From assembly GCA_947259915.1 (NCBI GenBank), contig CAMYOC010000028.1, positions 207,749 to 271,058 of the forward strand: DNA of 63,310 bases, given 5' to 3'. Under the pieces are notes generated by a model. That model saw nothing but the letters and a program-made list of their open reading frames with translations. It made no database searches and was not told where the DNA came from. Numbering within the stretch: position 1 is the stretch's first letter; every line of letters begins with the position of its first letter. Made by a program: the position numbers and the translations under genes. Shown here in pieces: positions 19,799 through 28,912 of the stretch. This DNA is from an uncultured Gammaproteobacteria bacterium. GTDB lineage: Bacteria > Pseudomonadota > Gammaproteobacteria > Steroidobacterales > XN24.

Positions 19799-21463
19799 AT
19801 GACTGACAAGATCTGGTTAAAGTCCTATCCCGAGGGCGTGCCGGCAACGATCGACCCCAGCCAGTACGCGTCGCTAAAACAGCTGGTCGAGTCTTCCATG
19901 GAGAAGTACCGGGACCTGCCGGCCTTCACCAACATGGGTCATTCGCTCAGTTTTGGCGACCTGGATCAGCTCACCCGCTACTTCGGTGCTTATCTGCAGA
20001 AGGTGGCCGGTCTCGAGAAGGGCGATCGGGTCGCGGTGATGATGCCCAATGTGCTGCAGTATCCGGTAGCCGTGTTCGGCATCATCCGGGCCGGTATGTG
20101 CGTGGTCAACGTCAACCCGCTGTACACGCCGCGCGAGCTTGAGCACCAGCTAAAGGACTCTGGCGCCAAAGCGATCCTGATTTTCGAGAATTTCGCCACA
20201 ACACTGCAAAAAGTCATCGACAAGACCGATGTACGCTCGGTGATGGTCACCGGCATCGGCGACTTGCTGCCTTTCCCCAAGGGCATGATCGCGAATTTCG
20301 TGGTGCGCAAGGTCAAGAAGATGGTGCCGGAATACTCGCTGCCCGACGCGATCCCGTTCAAACAGGTCCTCAAGGAAGGCAAGTGGCAGACGATGGATGA
20401 GGTCAGCCTGGAACGGGAGGACCTCGCATTCCTTCAGTACACCGGCGGCACCACGGGTGTCTCCAAAGGCGCCATCCTCACCCACGGCAATCTGATTGCG
20501 AATGTGCTGCAGTCGCGAGCCTGGTGTGGTGACGTGCTCAGGGAAGGCGAGGACATCGTGATCACCGCGCTGCCGCTCTATCACATCTTCTCGCTGACGG
20601 CGAACTGCCTGATGTTCACCATGCTCGGCGGCAACAATATCCTGATCACCAATCCGAGAGATTTCCCCGGCTTTGTGGCCGAGCTCAAAAAATACCCATT
20701 TACCTATATCAGCGGCGTAAACACCCTGTTCAACGCGCTGCTCAACACACCGGGCTTCGATACCGTGGATTTCAGTTCGATGGAGATAGCGCTCGGCGGC
20801 GGCATGGCGGTACAAAAGCCGGTGGCGGACCGTTGGAAAGCGGTGACCGGTAAACCGATATTGCAGGCCTACGGACTGACCGAGACCTCGCCCGCAGCAT
20901 GCATCAATCCTGCCCACGCGGAAGAGTTCACCGGCTCCATCGGTCTGCCGATCAGCTCCACCGAGATAAGCATTCGCGACGATTCTGGCGCCGATTTAGC
21001 CGTGGGAGATATCGGGGAAATATGCATCCGCGGCCCCCAGGTGATGGCGGGCTACTGGCAGCGGCCGGAAGATACGGCCGAGACCATGTTCGAGGGCGGG
21101 TGGCTGCGCACCGGCGACATGGGCCGCATGGATGAAGCAGGCTTCGTCTTTATCACCGACCGCAAGAAAGACATGATCCTGGTCTCGGGCTTCAATGTAT
21201 TCCCGAACGAGATCGAGGATGTGGTGATGGCCATGGACGGAATCCTGGAGGCGGCGGCGGTCGGTGTCCCCGACGAGCGCTCGGGCGAGATGGTCAAGCT
21301 GTTTATCGTGCGCAAGGATCCGGATCTGACCGCGGAAGACGTGATCAAGTACTGCCGTGAGAATCTCACCGGCTACAAGGTGCCGCGGAAAGTCGAGTTC
21401 CGTGAGGAGCTGCCCAAGACCAACGTGGGCAAGATCCTGCGCCGCGCGCTGCGCGACAGCTAG
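19799..21463 (+). CDS. fadD: long-chain fatty-acid-CoA ligase
   Basis: This 554-aa ANL-superfamily adenylating enzyme activates fatty acids to acyl-CoA for beta-oxidation or lipid synthesis. The P-loop is [22 protein letters not shown] (A5), [10 protein letters not shown] (A7) and [20 protein letters not shown] (A8/FACS signature) follow, and the catalytic Lys lies in TNVGKILRR at the C-terminus. Length equals E. coli FadD. GGGGGAG precedes the ATG. A patatin-like lipase and a phasin lie immediately downstream on the other strand. Confidence 0.94.
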   Translation: MTDKIWLKSYPEGVPATIDPSQYASLKQLVESSMEKYRDLPAFTNMGHSLSFGDLDQLTRYFGAYLQKVAGLEKGDRVAVMMPNVLQYPVAVFGIIRAGMCVVNVNPLYTPRELEHQLKDSGAKAILIFENFATTLQKVIDKTDVRSVMVTGIGDLLPFPKGMIANFVVRKVKKMVPEYSLPDAIPFKQVLKEGKWQTMDEVSLEREDLAFLQYTGGTTGVSKGAILTHGNLIANVLQSRAWCGDVLREGEDIVITALPLYHIFSLTANCLMFTMLGGNNILITNPRDFPGFVAELKKYPFTYISGVNTLFNALLNTPGFDTVDFSSMEIALGGGMAVQKPVADRWKAVTGKPILQAYGLTETSPAACINPAHAEEFTGSIGLPISSTEISIRDDSGADLAVGDIGEICIRGPQVMAGYWQRPEDTAETMFEGGWLRTGDMGRMDEAGFVFITDRKKDMILVSGFNVFPNEIEDVVMAMDGILEAAAVGVPDERSGEMVKLFIVRKDPDLTAEDVIKYCRENLTGYKVPRKVEFREELPKTNVGKILRRALRDS

Positions 21464-21466
21464 GCG

Positions 21467-22744
21467 TCAGCTGCGGCCGGGACGCGGGCGCCCTCGCGCC
21501 AGACGTGGGGCGCTGCCTACCCAGTTCTCCAGCCGATCCAGCGCTGCGCTCAGCGCGTTGGTCGTCCGGTGCTTATAGAGCCCCATGTCTTTGACCTCGT
21601 CGCTGTCAGCCAGCGCCTGGCTGAAATGGCGATTACGCTGCGCCAGAATCTTGTCGCGGACGCGGATGCCATGGGCGTTGAGGATCGGCTCGAGTTCCTC
21701 ACGCCGCAGCCGCAGATCCCGCCGCGTGGTCTGATAGGCGTGCTGACAGACGTTGGCCCGATTGGCGTAACTGAATACGCTGGCGAAGAACATCTTCGAG
21801 TCATGGCGGTCCGGCTCGAACAGGACCACTTTCGCATCCTGATACTGGCTGTCGTATTTGGACATGCCCACGTTCATCCGCGAGTGGATCAGAGCGCGGA
21901 AGGTCTGCGACAGCACGACCGGCAGACCGCCTTCTACCAGCTTTTTGTGCCGCGTATCTTTGGTCTCTGGTGCCAGCTGTGCGTCAAACGGCACGATCGG
22001 ATTGATGCAGAACAACAGGTCCACGCCCGCATCCAGCGCCACCGAGGCATGCAGGGTGCGCTTGAGACCACCGTCGACAAAGGAACGTCCGTCGATATCA
22101 ACCGGCGGATACAGACCCGGCAAAGCGGTACTGGCCTGGACCGCCTTGGAGATCGGTATCCGATTCGCGGTCGGGTCGCCAAATTTGACCGCCTGCCCGG
22201 TGTCGAGATCGACCGCCACCACGTACAGCTCCCGCTTTAGCTTGCGGAAGTCGTCCGTGCACCCGCGATTACTAAACAGGTCGGCGAGAAACCGCTCGAT
22301 CGGCTGGTTATCGAATACCGCCGTCGGGATTGCCTGAGTCAGCTGGGTAAACGAGGCCAGTAGCCCGTTACGCAGCGGATTGCGCAGATAAGTGGCGGTG
22401 GACTTGACCAGCAGCCACGGCACCGAGAGACCGCGCCGGGCGTATTCGCCAAAAGCCGGCTGCATGAACATCAGCGGCGAAAATCGTGGATCCCCGGGTC
22501 GCGGATCGATAAAGACCCGGGCCATCTGCTGCGGCGAGATGCCGTTGGCCAGCAGCGCGGAGACCAGCGCGCCGGCGCTGACGCCGACGAGGACATCGAC
22601 ATCCTGGAAATCGACGCCCTCGAGCGCCTCGTTGAGCGCGATCAGCGCGCCTATTTCATAGACCCCGCCCAGCGGGCCGCCGCCGGCCAGCGCCAGGCCG
22701 ATCTTGTGCTTACCCGCACCGTTGTTCGCCGCCTGCTTCGGCAA
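21467..22744 (-). CDS. patatin-like phospholipase
   Basis: This 425-aa cytosolic acyl hydrolase has the patatin Ser-Asp dyad. The oxyanion hole is LALAGGGPLGGVYEIGAL near residue 17, the nucleophile lies in GVSAGALV (G-x-S-x-G) near residue 55, and the Asp in FVDGGLKR (DGG). It acts on phospholipids or neutral lipids. The TTG start has a perfect GGAGG seven bases upstream, so it is likely genuine. It lies 14 nt downstream of the phasin gene, so a role with PHA or lipid granules is plausible but inferred. It ends 3 nt from fadD, tail to tail. Confidence 0.87.
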   Translation of the reverse strand: MPKQAANNGAGKHKIGLALAGGGPLGGVYEIGALIALNEALEGVDFQDVDVLVGVSAGALVSALLANGISPQQMARVFIDPRPGDPRFSPLMFMQPAFGEYARRGLSVPWLLVKSTATYLRNPLRNGLLASFTQLTQAIPTAVFDNQPIERFLADLFSNRGCTDDFRKLKRELYVVAVDLDTGQAVKFGDPTANRIPISKAVQASTALPGLYPPVDIDGRSFVDGGLKRTLHASVALDAGVDLLFCINPIVPFDAQLAPETKDTRHKKLVEGGLPVVLSQTFRALIHSRMNVGMSKYDSQYQDAKVVLFEPDRHDSKMFFASVFSYANRANVCQHAYQTTRRDLRLRREELEPILNAHGIRVRDKILAQRNRHFSQALADSDEVKDMGLYKHRTTNALSAALDRLENWVGSAPRLARGRPRPGRS

Positions 22745-22758
22745 CTCGAATCCTCCGC

Positions 22759-23328
22759 TCAGGCGCTAGCGCGGGTCTTCGGCGACGCAGACCGCCGGGC
22801 GGTCTTGCGACCGGAGCTGGCCCGGCTGGCCTTGGCGGGCGTTTTGCGCCGGATCGCCTTTTTCTTGCCGGTCGTGCTCGTGGTCTTGCTGCGCCCGGAT
22901 GCCTTACGGCGGGGCCGGGTATCCGGGGTCTTTGGCTCGGTGCTCAATTCAGCCACGAGGCGCTGCAAGGCTTCGACCCGGCGAGTCAGCGCGTCGATGT
23001 CCCGACTCGTAGGAATCTGCATGGAATTCAGTATCTTGGCTATACGGCGTTCGAGGGCGAGTTCGAGACGCGTCCAGGTGTCGTTGGCGGTCTCGCGCAC
23101 ATCGGTCACGGTTTTTTCCACCGCATCGATCGGTCGCTGAATCTGCATCCGTGCCGACCGCTCGATCTGCTCACCGAGTGCGATCAGACTCTCGAACCAG
23201 CTATTGCCCTCGGTCTCGGCACGTCCCATGGCGCCCAGACCGGCCAGCCAGATCTGGTGGGCCGATCCCCGTATTACTTTGGCCAGTGGGTAATCGTTGT
23301 CGGCTGGTTTGGATTTCTTATTTGACAT
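22759..23328 (-). CDS. phasin / PHA granule-associated protein (PhaF/PhaI-like)
   Basis: This 189-aa protein has a phasin domain in its first 125 residues (SAHQIWLAGLGAMGRAETEG, typical of PhaI/PhaF, then amphipathic helices). A strongly basic Lys/Arg/Ala/Ser/Pro tail of about 60 residues resembles the histone-like DNA-binding tail of PhaF. Such proteins coat polyhydroxyalkanoate granules and tether them to the nucleoid. The ATG at 23328 has GAGG nine bases upstream. No PHA synthase is in the window, so PHA production itself is not shown. Confidence 0.85.
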   Translation of the reverse strand: MSNKKSKPADNDYPLAKVIRGSAHQIWLAGLGAMGRAETEGNSWFESLIALGEQIERSARMQIQRPIDAVEKTVTDVRETANDTWTRLELALERRIAKILNSMQIPTSRDIDALTRRVEALQRLVAELSTEPKTPDTRPRRKASGRSKTTSTTGKKKAIRRKTPAKASRASSGRKTARRSASPKTRASA

Positions 23329-23469
23329 AATGTAGAACCTCTGCGGATTCTCCTGTCGACCACCGAACGTGCCTGGCGGATCGACAGGCTTCATATCCAA
23401 AGAATACCACCCAATGCCGTCGCATGCTGCTGCGCACCACACATTCCCGCCAGCGTAAAATACCGGCTT

Positions 23470-24207
23470 ATGGACAAAAATAGCGCTCGCGCGGCCCTGG
23501 CGAAGACCATCGCCTCACTGCTTGAGGATTGCCGTGAGGCCCGCCATCGCATTACCGGCGAGGGCGGCCTCAAGCCGGCCTTCGCGGCGTTGGCCCGATG
23601 GCAGGCTGCCCGTCTGAGCCACACCCATGCCGACCTGCTGGCCTCACCGCGCTACGGCCCCGCCGCCAGCTTCGTATTTACCGACCTCTATGGCGATCGC
23701 GATTACAGTCCGCGTGACGAAGACCTCGAGCGGGTCTATCGGGTGATGGTACGGATGATGCCGGCGAGTGCGCTGCGGAGCATCATCCTGGCGCTTGAGG
23801 CCCACGCTCTGACCCAGTCGCTGGATATCGCCATGGTCGAACAATTCGAACGGCTCGGCTGCCCAATGGAAATTTCCGCCGGGCGCTATGCCGAGGCCTA
23901 TCGGGCCTGCGCCAACGCGCCGTTGCGGCGGCGTCAGATAGATCTGGTTCTGGAAACCGGGCAAGTGCTGGATCGGGTCGTCAGACACTCACTGGTCTAC
24001 AACATGATCCGACTCGCCCACGGTCCGGCCCATATGGCGGGTCTTGGCGCCCTGCATGACTTTCTCGAGCGTGGCTTCAAGGCATTCCGGCACATGCACG
24101 GCGCTGCGGGGTTCCTGCAGACCATCCACGACCGCGAGAGCGGGATCATGGCAAGTATCCTGGCCCGGAAGGCACCGGAAACCTGGGCTCCGGCGGCGCT
24201 GCTCTAG
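23470..24207 (+). CDS. conserved protein of unknown function (FFLEELY-type motif)
   Basis: This 245-aa soluble, mostly helical protein has no catalytic motif that I recognise. Around residues 46-90 it has WQAARLSHTHADLLASPRYG followed by FVFTDLYGDRDYSPRDED. This fits a conserved gammaproteobacterial family marked by an F-F-L-E-D/E-L-Y-G motif. No signal peptide or membrane segment is visible. It is divergent from the phasin gene across 141 bp and ends 12 nt from hemE, tail to tail. Function unknown. Confidence 0.75.
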   Translation: MDKNSARAALAKTIASLLEDCREARHRITGEGGLKPAFAALARWQAARLSHTHADLLASPRYGPAASFVFTDLYGDRDYSPRDEDLERVYRVMVRMMPASALRSIILALEAHALTQSLDIAMVEQFERLGCPMEISAGRYAEAYRACANAPLRRRQIDLVLETGQVLDRVVRHSLVYNMIRLAHGPAHMAGLGALHDFLERGFKAFRHMHGAAGFLQTIHDRESGIMASILARKAPETWAPAALL

Positions 24208-24219
24208 GGCCGGCGTAGC

Positions 24220-25289
<1,070 letters not shown>

Positions 25290-25293
<4 letters not shown>

Positions 25294-26003
25294 TGCCCGA
25301 ATACCGCGGCGATATCGCGCTGCACGGCCACGGCTGCAGCCCGCGGGTCGGCAGCGTCGCGGATCGGACGGCCGATAACGATGTAGTCGGCGCCGTTACG
25401 GAACGCCTGTTCCACGGTGACCACGCGCTTTTGATCGTCCTCGGGCCGGTTATCCACCGGCCGGATGCCCGGCGTGACCACGAGCAGCTTCGGGTCGATA
25501 GATTCCCTCAACCGCGCAACCTCCAGACCGGACGAGATGACACCATCGCAGCCGGCCTCCAGGGCTCGCCGCGCTCTGGACAACACCAGTTCGGATACGT
25601 CGCATTGGAACCCGAGATCATCCAGATCGCCGCGATCCAGGCTGGTCAGCACGGTGACGGCAAGGATCTTGACCTCACCCTTGGCCGCTGCCGCCGCCTC
25701 CATGATCGATTGATTGCCGTGTACTGTGGCGAAGGTGACACCGCGATCACGCAGCCGCGATACCGCCCGGCCGACCGTCGCCGGCACGTCAAAGAATTTC
25801 AGGTCGACGAATATCTGCTTGTCGCGCGCCACCAGCCAGTCGAGCAACTCGAAGTAGCCACCGGTCATCAGCAGTTCGAGACCCAGTTTGTAGAAACGGA
25901 CCGCGTCACCCAGCCGCTCGGCCAGCGCCCGCGCCTGATCCACATCCGGCACGTCCATGGCGAAAATCAGGCGGTCTTCGGGGGGGATATCGCTGCGCGC
26001 CAT
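25290..26003 (-). CDS. pyrF: orotidine 5'-phosphate decarboxylase
   Basis: This 237-aa TIM-barrel enzyme makes UMP in pyrimidine synthesis. The catalytic cluster [11 protein letters not shown] (D-x-K-x-x-D), [18 protein letters not shown] and [12 protein letters not shown] are all present. Length is standard. It overlaps hemE by 4 nt and lies 53 nt downstream of dgt, with an extended -10 promoter candidate in that gap. Confidence 0.97.
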
Positions 26004-26032
26004 GCCGGTCTCCGGGCCTTAAATCGGGCGGC

Positions 26033-26041
26033 ATTCTAGCA
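26033..26041 (-). promoter_or_regulatory. candidate extended -10 promoter of pyrF-hemE
   Basis: TGCTAGAAT on the minus strand (26041-26033) combines a TGn extension with the -10 box TAGAAT in the 53-bp dgt-pyrF gap. It would start transcription near 26026. No good -35 is visible. Confidence 0.4.
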
Positions 26042-26056
26042 CGACCGGAGCGCCGC

Positions 26057-27235
26057 TCAGCCGTCCTCGCCGGGCAGGAACAGGCGTTCGTATTCGAGTA
26101 TGGCGTAGCGATCGGTCATGCCGGCGATATAGTCCGCCACCACCCGCGCGCGGCCGGCCTCGCCGTGCTCCCGCTGGCGTGTCTCGGCGGTATCCGCAAA
26201 TCCCTTGGGCATCAGCCGGATCTCGTTATTGAACGCCTCGAACAGACTGCCGACGATCCGCCCCGCCTTGATCGTCATGCGCAAGACCCGCGGATGACGA
26301 TACAGCCGCTGCATCAGAAATCGCTTCAGCTCCAGATGTGCCGTGGCCACCGGTTGGCTAAACGCGATCAATGGCCCGGCCGCGTCCCGCACGGCGTCGA
26401 TGTCATCGGGTTCGGCGGCATCGATCCGCCGCGTGCTCTCGTCGATGACGTCGTCGACCAGACGACCGATCAAGCGCCGCACGATTTCGTAGATCAGGCG
26501 CCGGCCGTGAAGATCCGGATAACGCTCCAGCACTGCGTCATGCAGCTCGGCAAAGATCGCTACCTGACGCAGCTCGTCGATCTCGAGCAGACCCGCACGC
26601 AATCCGTCATCGACATCGTGGCTGTTGTAGGCAATCTCATCCGCCAGATTGGCCAGCTGCGCCTCGAGGCTGGGCTGGCGCTTGTCCAGAAAGCGCTGGC
26701 CCAGCGCGCCGAGCCCGCGCGCGTGGGCCGCAGAGCAGTGCTTCAACACGCCCTCTCGTGTCTCGTACATCAGGTTGAGACCGGGGAAATCCGCGTATTT
26801 CTCTTCCAGTTTGTCGACCACACGGAGTGATTGATAATTGTGTTCGAAACCGCCGAAATCCCGCATGCAGTCATTCAACGCATCCTGACCCGCATGGCCG
26901 AACGGAGTATGGCCCAGATCGTGGGCCAGACAGATGGCCTCGACCAGATACTCGTTCAACCCGATCACACCAGCGACCGTTCGCGCGATCTGAGCCACCT
27001 CCAGAGAATGGGTGAGGCGGGTCCGGTAGAGATCCCCCTCGTGATTGACGAAGACCTGAGTCTTGTAGACCAGCCGGCGGAAGGCAGAACTGTGGATGAC
27101 GCGGTCGCGGTCGCGCTGATACTCACCCCTGTGGGTCGGGGGCGGTTCCGGATGACGGCGCCCGACCGATTGTTCCTCGCGAGCTGCAAATCTGGCGAGA
27201 GCGGGTCCCCGGGATCCTGCCGGCTGCTCGTTCAC
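26057..27235 (-). CDS. dgt: dGTPase-like HD-domain triphosphohydrolase
   Basis: This 392-aa metal-dependent dNTP triphosphohydrolase-like protein (type 2 dgt) cleaves dGTP or other dNTPs to nucleoside and triphosphate. The HD box runs from TRLTHSLEVAQIART to CLAHDLGHTPFGHAG, with a further D in NLADEIAYNSHDVDDG. KTQVFVNHEGDLYRTR is typical of the family. It overlaps aroB by 4 nt (ATGA), in an order seen in several gammaproteobacteria: aroK-aroB-dgt. Confidence 0.93.
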   Translation of the reverse strand: MNEQPAGSRGPALARFAAREEQSVGRRHPEPPPTHRGEYQRDRDRVIHSSAFRRLVYKTQVFVNHEGDLYRTRLTHSLEVAQIARTVAGVIGLNEYLVEAICLAHDLGHTPFGHAGQDALNDCMRDFGGFEHNYQSLRVVDKLEEKYADFPGLNLMYETREGVLKHCSAAHARGLGALGQRFLDKRQPSLEAQLANLADEIAYNSHDVDDGLRAGLLEIDELRQVAIFAELHDAVLERYPDLHGRRLIYEIVRRLIGRLVDDVIDESTRRIDAAEPDDIDAVRDAAGPLIAFSQPVATAHLELKRFLMQRLYRHPRVLRMTIKAGRIVGSLFEAFNNEIRLMPKGFADTAETRQREHGEAGRARVVADYIAGMTDRYAILEYERLFLPGEDG

Positions 27236-28326
27236 GCGGGATCCGATGCTGCCAACACCGCTTTCAGCTCCGTGATCGGCACGTCCGCGCGTACCAGAGA
27301 TGCGCCGAGCCCGTCGAATAGCACCAGGTGCAAGCGTCCGCCGCTGACTTTCTTATCCATGCCCATGAGTTCCAACATGGCGTCGCCACCCATGGCTGGC
27401 GGCGATAGCGGCAGGCCAAAGCTTTCGAGCAGGCTGCGCAGGCGGGCAGCCTCAGCCTCGCTCAGAGAGCCCAGTCGAACAGACAGATCCGCGGCCATTA
27501 CCATACCCGCGGCGACCGCCTCTCCATGCAGCCACCGGCCATAGCCGGTGCCCGTCTCTATTGCGTGGGCAAAGGTATGACCGAGATTGAGCAGCGCGCG
27601 ACAGCCTGCTTCACGTTCGTCCTCAGCGACAATAGCCGCCTTGATCGAACAACAACGGATCACCGCCTCGACCAGCACCGGGGTGCGGCGCTCGGACAAG
27701 GCGTCACGATGATCCTCCAGCCAGGCAAAGAACGCCGCGTCCAGACCGGCGCCGTACTTTACGACCTCTGCCAGGCCCGCCCGATACTCCCGCACCGGCA
27801 GGGTGTCGAGGGTGTCGGTATCGGCGATTACTCCCCGCGGCTGATAGAACGCGCCGATCAGGTTCTTACCGGCAGCATGATTGACCGCGGTCTTGCCGCC
27901 CACCGCCGCATCGACTTGGGCCAGCAGCGTCGTCGGTAGCTGTACAAATGCGATACCGCGCTGATAGCAGGCCGCGGCGAATCCCGCCAGGTCACCGATG
28001 ACCCCCCCGCCCAGCGCCATCACAACGGCGTCCCGGTGATAACCGAGATCCGCCAGGCGATCGATGATCGCCGTAAACGACGTCAGCGTCTTGAACTGCT
28101 CGCCGTCGGGCAGGACCAGGGACTCGACACGGTGCCCGCTCAGCGCCCCGGCGAGACGATCGAGATACAGAGGCGCGACCGTAGCATTGGTGACGATAAG
28201 AACATCGCGACCGGCGAGATCGGCCGGTATCAGGGTCGCATCGCCGAGGATACCGGGCCCCACATGGATCGGATAACTGCGATCCCCGAGGCCCACCTCC
28301 AGGGTCTTGTGCACCGCGCCTGTCAT
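27232..28326 (-). CDS. aroB: 3-dehydroquinate synthase
   Basis: This 364-aa NAD- and metal-dependent enzyme carries out the second step of the shikimate pathway. NAD-binding VMALGGGVIGDLAGFAAACYQRG, PTTLLAQVDAAVGGKTAVNH, GLAEVVKYG, LLNLGHTFAHAIE and GYGRWLHGEAVAAGM supply the metal and substrate ligands. Length matches. It starts 4 nt after the aroK stop, so the two shikimate genes form a unit with dgt. Confidence 0.97.
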   Translation of the reverse strand: MTGAVHKTLEVGLGDRSYPIHVGPGILGDATLIPADLAGRDVLIVTNATVAPLYLDRLAGALSGHRVESLVLPDGEQFKTLTSFTAIIDRLADLGYHRDAVVMALGGGVIGDLAGFAAACYQRGIAFVQLPTTLLAQVDAAVGGKTAVNHAAGKNLIGAFYQPRGVIADTDTLDTLPVREYRAGLAEVVKYGAGLDAAFFAWLEDHRDALSERRTPVLVEAVIRCCSIKAAIVAEDEREAGCRALLNLGHTFAHAIETGTGYGRWLHGEAVAAGMVMAADLSVRLGSLSEAEAARLRSLLESFGLPLSPPAMGGDAMLELMGMDKKVSGGRLHLVLFDGLGASLVRADVPITELKAVLAASDPA

Positions 28327-28330
28327 GAGT

Positions 28331-28849
28331 TTATTCGCCCTCGAGCCAGCGCCGGATCTCTTCGGCCACCGCTATTACCTTTCTGCCGTTGGTATTTACC
28401 ACGACGTCGGCCATAGCGCGATACAGGGGTTCGCGGATAGTCATCAAATCCTGCAAACGCTGACGCGGATCCTCGGTCTCCAGGAGCGGGCGGCCCCGCC
28501 CTCTGCGCGTGCGCTGGAGCTGCTGGTCGACTGAAGCGTGCAGATAGACCACCGCACCCGCAGCTGAAAGGTCGCGACGATTGGCCTCGTCCAGCACCAC
28601 ACCACCGCCGGTGGCCAGCACGATGCCCTGGAGCTTGCTCAGATCCATAACGACCTGGCGTTCACGGCGGCGAAACCCGGTCTCGCCTTCCTTCTCGAAG
28701 ATAAAGGGGATATCGACGCCGGTGCGCTGCTCGATCTCGGCGTCGGTGTCGTAGAAGGTGCGCTTGAGCATCTGCGCCAGACGGCGCCCCACGGCCGACT
28801 TGCCTGCGCCCATGGGGCCGATAAGAAAGACGCTGGCGTCGGCGCTCAT
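28331..28849 (-). CDS. aroK: shikimate kinase
   Basis: This 172-aa P-loop kinase phosphorylates shikimate. Walker A is GPMGAGKS (residues 11-18). DTDAEIEQRTG binds shikimate, GFRRRER contains the shikimate-contacting Arg, LATGGGVVL is the Walker-B/GGG motif, and RGRPLLE forms the lid. The purine-rich ribosome site AGGGG abuts the ATG closely. An intrinsic terminator ends only 26 nt upstream, so aroK depends on read-through or on a promoter I could not place. Confidence 0.96.
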   Translation of the reverse strand: MSADASVFLIGPMGAGKSAVGRRLAQMLKRTFYDTDAEIEQRTGVDIPFIFEKEGETGFRRRERQVVMDLSKLQGIVLATGGGVVLDEANRRDLSAAGAVVYLHASVDQQLQRTRRGRGRPLLETEDPRQRLQDLMTIREPLYRAMADVVVNTNGRKVIAVAEEIRRWLEGE

Positions 28850-28875
28850 CCCCTGGCTGGATTTTTGGCGTCTGC

Positions 28876-28906
28876 AAAAAGCAGGGCCGGCATCAGCCGG
28901 CCCTGC
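28876..28906 (-). terminator. intrinsic terminator after the Ig-repeat lipoprotein gene
   Basis: On the minus strand, an 11-bp perfect stem (GCAGGGCCGGC, 28906-28896, with its complement 28891-28881) and a TGAT loop run into five U residues (28880-28876). It lies between the end of the pil/lipoprotein operon and aroK. Confidence 0.9.
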
Positions 28907-28912
28907 AAATTT

